Shown here: one piece after another, positions 57,859-64,000 of the stretch | How positions within the stretch are numbered: the first letter of the stretch is position 1 | How the letters are laid out: the number at the start of each line of letters is the position of its first letter | Assembly (NCBI RefSeq): GCF_050947875.1 | Contig: NC_134572.1 | Span: 133,603,105-133,667,104 of the forward strand | DNA from: Dermacentor variabilis | Taxonomy: Eukaryota; Arthropoda; Arachnida; Ixodida; Ixodidae | DNA: 64,000 nucleotides | Direction: 5' to 3' | Translations under genes and position numbers: made by a program | The notes under the pieces: model-generated | What the model saw: the letters and a program-made list of their open reading frames with translations, nothing else | What the model was told of the DNA's origin: nothing | Databases searched by the model: none

Positions 57859-58641
57859 TGTTGCGTTTCGCCTGCGACACGTGGTTTTGCCGGCGCGACT
57901 GCGGCGGGGCGGCAGACATTTTGGCCCGATCGTCGTCGCCGCAACACTCATCGCCAGGTGTTTCCAGGCGCGACTGCGGCGATGCGACCGCCTAGGGATC
58001 ATCCTCGCATTCCAGTCATTGTGCCCGAAACAGGCGATGCCAAAGCAGGGATCTCATTCCAGTTATTGTGCCCGAAACAGGCGATGCCAAAGCAGGGATC
58101 TCGTTCCAGTCATTGTGCCCGAAACAGGCGATGCCAAAGCAGGGACCATCCTCTCATTACAGTCATTGTGTCCGACCGGCAGCGCCACGACAGGGTGCTA
58201 CGAGATCGTGCTCGACATGGTGCTACGAGATCGTGCTCGACATGGTGTTACGGCATCGCTACGACAGTGTGCGTCACCATTAGCCCATTGTACATTCACG
58301 TGCTCGTCTTTTGAGGGGTTCCTTCTTGCCCTCAACTGCGAGAGTATAAAAACAGCTGCCCCCGGACGCCAAAAGGAGGGCTCCGATTTCTTCTGTTGAG
58401 TGAAGTGCTCTCCCGTCTCTCTACTTCGGTCAAACCTGACCGCCAACTCTTTGCGATGTTAAAATAAACAAGTTGTTTCGTTGTTACCAGTCGACTCTTG
58501 CTTTGCCGGGACCTTCGGATGCTTCCAATTGTACCCCAGGCCGCCAGGCCAACGCTGCCCTTGGGGCTTGCGACCCAGGTACAACCCCGGGCGTCAGCGC
58601 CGAGTTCCCAACAGATCGTACCAGCAGTCGGATCCCAAACA
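57859..58641 (+). repeat. 3' LTR of copy 2
   Basis: The 783-bp LTR equals the 5' LTR plus one extra 25-bp unit (GCTACGAGATCGTGCTCGAC core, about 58196-58245) and one A-to-G change near 58557. TATA is at 58346-58352 and AATAAA at 58463-58468. Confidence 0.95.
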
Positions 58642-58645
58642 GTGT

Positions 58646-60479
58646 ATACACAAAGTTATTATACATATACGATAGTATTTCGTATGTTTTAAATATTTCT
58701 TCTCTATGGGAAATTCTATGTCGCCATCAACTATTAACTTTCCATTAATTTTCCCTTCCGCTAAAACCGGTAATATGTCCCCCTGAAACTAAACTAAAAG
58801 CAGCATCACACTCGAATCGGATCGGACAGTGTCATCGCATCTGCGGTGTGCATATTAATAATTGAGGCTTTGCGTCTCTTCATCCTATTTTTCGCATGTA
58901 CTCGGGCTACTCGTCGCAGGCGTGTACCTACGTTCAGGTATTTAGCAAACTGCAACACAACAGCGACCGAGTGAAAACGTTTTAGATTATTAAATATTAT
59001 GGTGCTTATTGCCGAAATATATAGTCAAGGTGATATATAGTATCCACGCCCGTTTGAAACTACATTTGATGTGCAACCATGGTAGCTTTTCTTCAGATAA
59101 CGCGTGCTAAATTCCGGAACTGAAGCGCGAACACTAATGCCGGGGGGCGACATCTAGTAGCGCTTGTGTACAAACTAGGACGCCTACGTACTTTCTTCTG
59201 TTGCGTCACTTTTTTGTGTGACATATTACTTTGTAGAGTGTAAGTACGGTTCTGTCAAGTTCGCGTCACTCCCAATGTTTCCTTACGCCATTAGATGGGC
59301 CGCACAGGCAGGTCCATGCTTCCTGGAGCAGAGTGCAAGGTGCATCTTCCAGCGCGGCAGTTTCGGCTCCGTTGCCGTGTTTCGCTAAACTGGCGATGCA
59401 ATGACTAATCTGGAATTTTCACCAGTCGCGGTTCTTTAGCGGACACAGAAATATCAGTATACGGGTAATCTTGCATTCGGCGACAATTCGAATACAGTGG
59501 CCGAGAATGGGAATTGTACCCGCGAAGTTCATCGGCTGAACGTTCTGTTTCTCATGCAGCAGCAGAACGCTATTAGTGGCTGAGCTACTGTTGCATCTTT
59601 TATTTTAATACGTTCTCATTGCTGCGTTCATAGTAAAAAATATCAGACCTTTACACATCCACCATTGTGCTACCGTCTTCCATTTAAAGGTGTCTTTTCC
59701 GAAGCCGACGGACGACATTCGTCATTTCTACATTTGCATGTGCGGTTCACGGGACGAAGCGCCGTGTAGTTTTTTCATGACTTGGCAGTTTCATAGTGCT
59801 ACATAGAGCGCGTTGTATGGTCTCCGAAATGTGTGGCTTACAAAGGTGACGACAAAGGTGAGTTTACAAAAATAAAAATGAAGAAACTTTCGTGTTTCGG
59901 CACCAGTAGAACACTATTTTGACGCGCAGCATATAGCCATTGTTCCGTACGCGGAACGCTGTCATCGATGTGAAGTGGAATCGCTTAGAGAGTGCGCAAG
60001 AAGAGAGAAAAGGTGGTATAGGGTAACCATCCGCGCGCTTTCGCTTTGGTACACCGCACTTGGGGACGTGGATATATGGGCGAAATGACGGAGAAAGAAG
60101 GGAAGAGGACGAACAATGGTTGCGCGCGCACTTGATGATGCCCAGCAATTCCGTAAACTGTCTCAGAGGCGTGTCGAATTGAGGAAGTGCAGTGAACGCT
60201 CTCATTGCTCTCTGCGCCAGAAACTCGCATGGCCACGCTTGGTCCAAAGGTCTTCGCTTGCAGCGATTCAATTAATGGTTTCATTGAGACATTCAAGAAC
60301 GATTGATATAGTTTATGCTATCATTTTATTCCTTGAGATCGGGGAGCTCAATATTAGCTTAAGGGCTCAAGCTCCCTCTCTAAAGCCGAGCACCAGGTCC
60401 GAGGACGCTTGGAACACATTCTGATGCACTATTTAACGATAAGCTCAATGGCTGGCCGCGGTTATCGGAACCACGACCT
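58646..60479. other. Anonymous sequence; possible tRNA-like remnant at 59509-59590
   Basis: On the minus strand GTAGCTCAGCCACTA (complement of 59576-59590) and GGGTACAATTCCC (complement of 59509-59521) resemble Pol III A and B boxes at tRNA-like spacing. This suggests an old SINE head or tRNA pseudogene. Nothing else is supported. Confidence 0.35.
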
Positions 60480-61169
60480 CCTCCTGCAGGCGAGGCGGGC
60501 GCTCAACCAAGGGGGGCCAGGCTGCAGGTGAATACGTGCTGTCGCATTTCAAACATGCCCAATGCGCTCTCAAAGAGTGCCGCGTGAACCCGCCTTCCGC
60601 GGACCTGAGGAGGGCCTATGAGGTGTGCGCGTCGATGCGGCGCAGTTCTCTGTGCTTGCAAGGGCGAACGTGATGGTGGGTGGCGAGAGATCGTCGCCCC
60701 GTGTGCGCTCCAGAGACCGAAAACGGAGGGAAAATAAGAACAAAAACGAGACGCCTACGGGCAAAACAAAAAAAAACATACATTTCAAAAAATGTGGTGC
60801 GAACCGTGACGAATAGACGGGCAGCCCGAGCGGGCGGGCGAGCTCGGCTGTCCGTGCAGTCAGCGCGCGGCAAACATACGCTGTTGGGAAATGAAAGGCA
60901 ACACATACGCACATGGAAGAGGGAGAGAGAGGAAGCGGAGGGGGAAGAGGAAGGAGGAGAGACAGGTGATGGATGATGACGCAATGTCGAGAGCCGCTCG
61001 TGCTGCCGACGCTCTTGACTGCCTGCGCGCGCCGGCCGGCTTGGTTGGCTGCAATGGCTGCCGCCCGCCCTTCTGTGGCCTGTCCGTGCAACTTTCACAC
61101 GTGCGGCGGGCGCCAGTAACGAGCGCTCTGTAAGCGTAACGCCAGCCGCTATAAACGGAGAGACACGCA

Positions 61170-61172
<3 letters not shown>
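60480..61172 (+). promoter_or_regulatory. CpG-rich block ending in a TATA motif, possible promoter
   Basis: CpG-dense stretches (60580-61100) are followed by CTATAAACGG at 61149-61158, directly before an (AG)n tract. Overlapping frames on both strands are low-complexity and not convincing. No downstream exon is seen. Confidence 0.3.

Positions 61173-61209
<37 letters not shown>
61173..61209. repeat. (AG)n microsatellite
   Basis: An uninterrupted run of GA units of about 37 bp. A shorter one lies at 63369-63380. Confidence 0.9.
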
Positions 61210-61211
<2 letters not shown>

Positions 61212-61867
61212 ATAGGCCTATTTTAGAGACGGGTGTCGGCTTGTGCTGAAAAAGGCATTCGCAACTGTAAAGCAGTATATACCTTCCCGGTAGGTTGCGT
61301 TGCAGTCGGAACATTTCGTGCGGCACGAGCCACTTTGGGCTTATCAAACTGTTAGCCGCGCAAAGTGTATAAAACAGACTATGCGAAGCGTTGTGGCCAC
61401 GTCCGAAAGTGGCGACTGCAACCGCTTTGAGCACCATGCAGCACGGTGCTGATTACTCTTGTCACGCGATACTTTTGTGCAGCACGTTCCGAACGTGCTT
61501 TCCGTGAATACACAGCGCTTCGCGAAATGTTTGGAGGAAAACTTTGATGCTTCGAAGGAGCCAACAGCGAACATGGTTGCGCTTGTGGAGAATGGTAAGT
61601 CGTGTAATGGATCTCTTGAATCAACAACCGCGCTTTGAGAGTCAGAAGCGCCCGCTGAAATTTTGTAGCCACCGTGTGAACGACCCACTAAGAAACAAAC
61701 TGCTGATCAGCGCGCTCTTGCAGGACCATTCTGAATGCATTTTACTGCAGTGGCAAGGTCCACGCTGTGGTTCAGCCTTCGAAACAATCATGTGGAATTC
61801 CTTAGTTTTCGCATGAAGTGGGCGCGAACATGCAATCAATGAGTAAGCAAAGTAGAGGGTTCTACGA
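61210..61867. other. Nothing recognised
   Basis: Short overlapping frames on both strands with no recognisable domain. Confidence 0.4.
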
Positions 61868-62455
61868 TTTATATATAGAGAGAGAGATGTAGAGGGAAAT
61901 GTAGGGAGGTTAACCAGGGGCGTGCCCGATTGGCTACCCTACACTTGGGGAACGGGAAAAGGTAAGAACAGATAAGGAGAGAAAATAAAAATAATAGTCA
62001 GTCCTTCACAGTCAGTCGCAGAGGAATCTCTACAGTCACAAGCGTTCGCACAATCCAGTGTCCTTCAAGAAGCGCAGAAGGGTTTTTGTTCCCTTTTGCA
62101 TGCAAGAATGCATAGGCCATGGTCCAAAGATATTTTCTTCTGAGAGTGCTCTATAATCTAGCAGGTTCAGCTGCGCTTGTAAAGTGCGTCGTTGAGCGTC
62201 AAAGTATGGGCAGTGGCACAGAAGGTGCTATAGAGTCCCATCGCAACCGCACAGATTGCACGCCGCACTGTTGGTCAATCCTGTCAGGAATGAATGGGTA
62301 TTGATAAATGCGACGCCCAATCACACGCTACACAGTAAAGTTGTTTCGCGGCGGGAGAGTCCATGGTGGAAGGTGAAGTCGCAAGTTAGGGTCGAGAGAG
62401 TTCAAGCGTGAGTTGGTGAAACCCGGTGAATTCCATCGTAGAAATGTGATGCGGC
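61868..62455 (-). pseudogene. LINE C-terminus and 3' UTR, minus strand
   Basis: Reading leftwards from 62455, the minus strand holds the post-RNase H region of the same family as the 46.8-kb fragment: the GGAATTCACCGGGTTTCACC segment, a CNLCGCDGTL-like cysteine motif and SALSEEN-like sequence. The UTR follows with GGGTAGCCAATCGGGCACG and GGTTAACCTCCC, and a (CT)n end at 61876-61890. The coding part has frameshifts. Confidence 0.65.
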
Positions 62456-64000
62456 GAGAAGGTGACTGAAATTGTCGCGAAGCATCAGTTCTTGAAAGTG
62501 GTATAGACCTCCTCGTCGGGCGAGGAAGAAAGGGCGCGCGGCGCGAGCCTTTCCTCCTCTGTAGCTTGAGCGATCCGGCGCGGCGCTGCTTGAAAGTATT
62601 GCTGTCGCGTGCTGCGGAATGATTTGGAGACGTTTTAGCTCGTACTTTATATTGGATTGGATTGGAGAAACTTTATTTATGAAAATCACGCTATGTCCGT
62701 TCATACAAGGTCGTCGGGGAACCAGTGAGTAGCCTTTTCGTGTATCGGTAACTACAATATGAGGAAATATATCTTTTGGGTGCGCAAACATGTGACGCGC
62801 GTCATCAACCGTGGTGCATGTAAAGGTTGTGAATTATTTTGGCCGTATCGGTTTTAATTCAGCGAAGAGAACCGGCTTCTTTGTATTGCCAGGAATTGAA
62901 AAATCTGCTCAATATCTGATCTCTCGGCACAGGAACTAAAACATATGAGCGCACGGTCGTGTACGGCCAACCTTAGGCAACCCTGAAACATCTAAGCGCC
63001 AGGCGTTATCAAATATTTGGGATATCGTTCTCACGATATCGTTCTCACGCATATCAAGTCTAGTAGATTTGAAATCACTATCATATGTCTACGCAAGTCT
63101 CCTTCCTCTATGAGGTAGATGGCGCTGCTCAACACCGCAATCACAGCTTTTGGTAAACTAGCATGATACATGTATGTAATCTACGTGCTTCGGCATTTCC
63201 TTTTTTGCCCTTTAAAGCCGTATAATATAGCCGAGAGTGATCGCATAAAAAGAATGTGGCGGCTATTTGTGAGGTCAAAATTTTCGTAATGCGGGTAAGT
63301 GCGTCGTAGTGAACGCAACGAACAAAACCCGAAAAATAAAATTCGGTTGTCATCCTCTTTCTCGAAAAGAGAGAGAGAGAGCTAACGCCGCAATAAGACC
63401 TCGCATGTTCATGCCGCACAACGTTTATAGATCTGTAAACGTTGATGTTGCATTCTTGGACCACGGGCTATATAGAGCAAATATATCTGCAATCCATCAT
63501 CTAAGACTGCTTCGGACGCTCACGCCGTTCGTAAACGGTTCCTTTGCTGGACAAGTGTAATTCGCACTGTAAAGTATGCTGTTTTTACTGACCAAAGCTA
63601 TTTTATTCATGGGTGGAAATCACGTCCACTGAACCAAGTAGTCTCGCAATGTAATCTACAGCTAACAGTTTGAACGCTTCTCAAATTACAACAGCACAAC
63701 TTCTATCGTAGCACAACGTTACTCACGTTTTTACGATCATCGCGTATGTTTCGTTGCTCCTAAACTGCAGCTTAGATCTAAAGGAGAATACTGACGTAAG
63801 GTCACAGTAGTGAATGGAATTCGCAGAAATACACAATTGATCTCCGAGGCTGATTGTAGGCTCAAACACGCGCGCACACATCGCGCTGCTTGCGCCGTCC
63901 GCCTCAATGCCAGCGGAAAGTCCAGCCATGCCGATTTAAAGCACTTCAGTACGTCTCACAGAACCGTTTTCCACGTAGAAGACGCCTCGTAACACTAAAC
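62456..64000. other. Anonymous sequence with repeat traces
   Basis: A GATTGGATTGGAGAAACTTT segment at about 62655-62675 looks like the end of another dispersed repeat. GATATCGTTCTCAC is duplicated in tandem near 63020-63048. No gene is recognised up to the window end. Confidence 0.4.

Larger units (their letters stand above)
51751..58641 (+). mobile_element. Complete Gmr1-like LTR retrotransposon, copy 2
   Basis: The order is LTR, PBS, leader, single Gag-Pol frame, polypurine tract, LTR. Perfect GTGT target duplications flank it (51747-51750 and 58642-58645). The two LTRs differ by one substitution and by one extra 25-bp tandem unit in the 3' LTR, so the insertion is very young. It is in inverted orientation to copy 1, about 45 kb away. 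There is no env. Confidence 0.95.

Noticed and set aside
57691..58399. Frames of about 207 codons running from the 3' internal region into the LTR of copy 2
   Set aside because: They come from GC-rich sequence and the tandem U3 repeats, overlap in several frames and show no env-like signal, membrane segment or conserved domain.
60570..61170. 173- and 184-codon overlapping frames on the minus strand
   Set aside because: Both are compositionally biased, overlap each other in different frames and have no recognisable domain.

Overview
The window looks like an arthropod nuclear genome, most probably a hard tick. It has no bacterial-style operons, tandemly nested non-LTR retrotransposons, tRNA-derived SINEs of types I recall from ixodid ticks, mariner remains and long microsatellites. 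The tick assignment rests on recognition of repeat families and cannot be verified from this window. I found no host protein-coding gene that I can name. Almost everything recognisable is a mobile element, so this reads as a repeat-rich intergenic or intronic block.

Layout. (1) 5-6606, minus strand: a complete LTR retrotransposon with 660-bp LTRs and one uninterrupted 1480-codon Gag-Pol. (2) 6.6-13.3 kb: fold-back repeats, a CR1/Jockey-type LINE fossil, a candidate TATA promoter, a 30-bp perfect palindrome, another LINE 3' end, and a CR1-like fossil split by a tRNA-derived SINE. (3) 13.3-30.8 kb, plus strand: one old I/R1-type LINE broken open three times, by a probable solo LTR in ORF1, by an 11.3-kb segment with terminal inverted repeats between ORF1 and ORF2, and by a second LINE fragment in the RT palm. 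(4) 30.8-35.6 kb, minus strand: a second decayed LINE of the same general kind, still carrying ORF1, endonuclease, RT and RNase H regions. (5) 35.7-44 kb: a 5'-truncated RTE-like LINE with an open RT frame, a SINE, a (TA)n tract, an LINE RNase H fragment with an open frame, a mariner fossil, a long (ATTG)n tract, a cluster of three SINE-like copies in alternating orientation, and another LINE tail. (6) 44.7-46 kb and 60.5-61.2 kb: CpG-rich, low-complexity stretches that could be promoters. (7) 51751-58641, plus strand: a second complete copy of the first LTR element (1490 codons, LTRs of 758 and 783 bp). (8) 58.6-64 kb: mostly anonymous sequence with a minus-strand LINE tail.

The most notable biology is the pair of LTR elements. 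Their RT and RNase H are Ty3/gypsy-like, but the integrase lies upstream of the RT, giving the order Gag-PR-IN-RT-RH. That is the arrangement of the Gmr1 group, and the Gag carries a SCAN-like segment, which fits the proposed Gmr1 origin of vertebrate SCAN domains. Both copies have intact frames, nearly identical LTRs and short target duplications, so they inserted recently and may be mobile. The second point of interest is the 11.3-kb TIR-bounded segment. It has a TA target duplication and GAGTC-rich ends, and contains possible minus-strand exons but no recognisable transposase.
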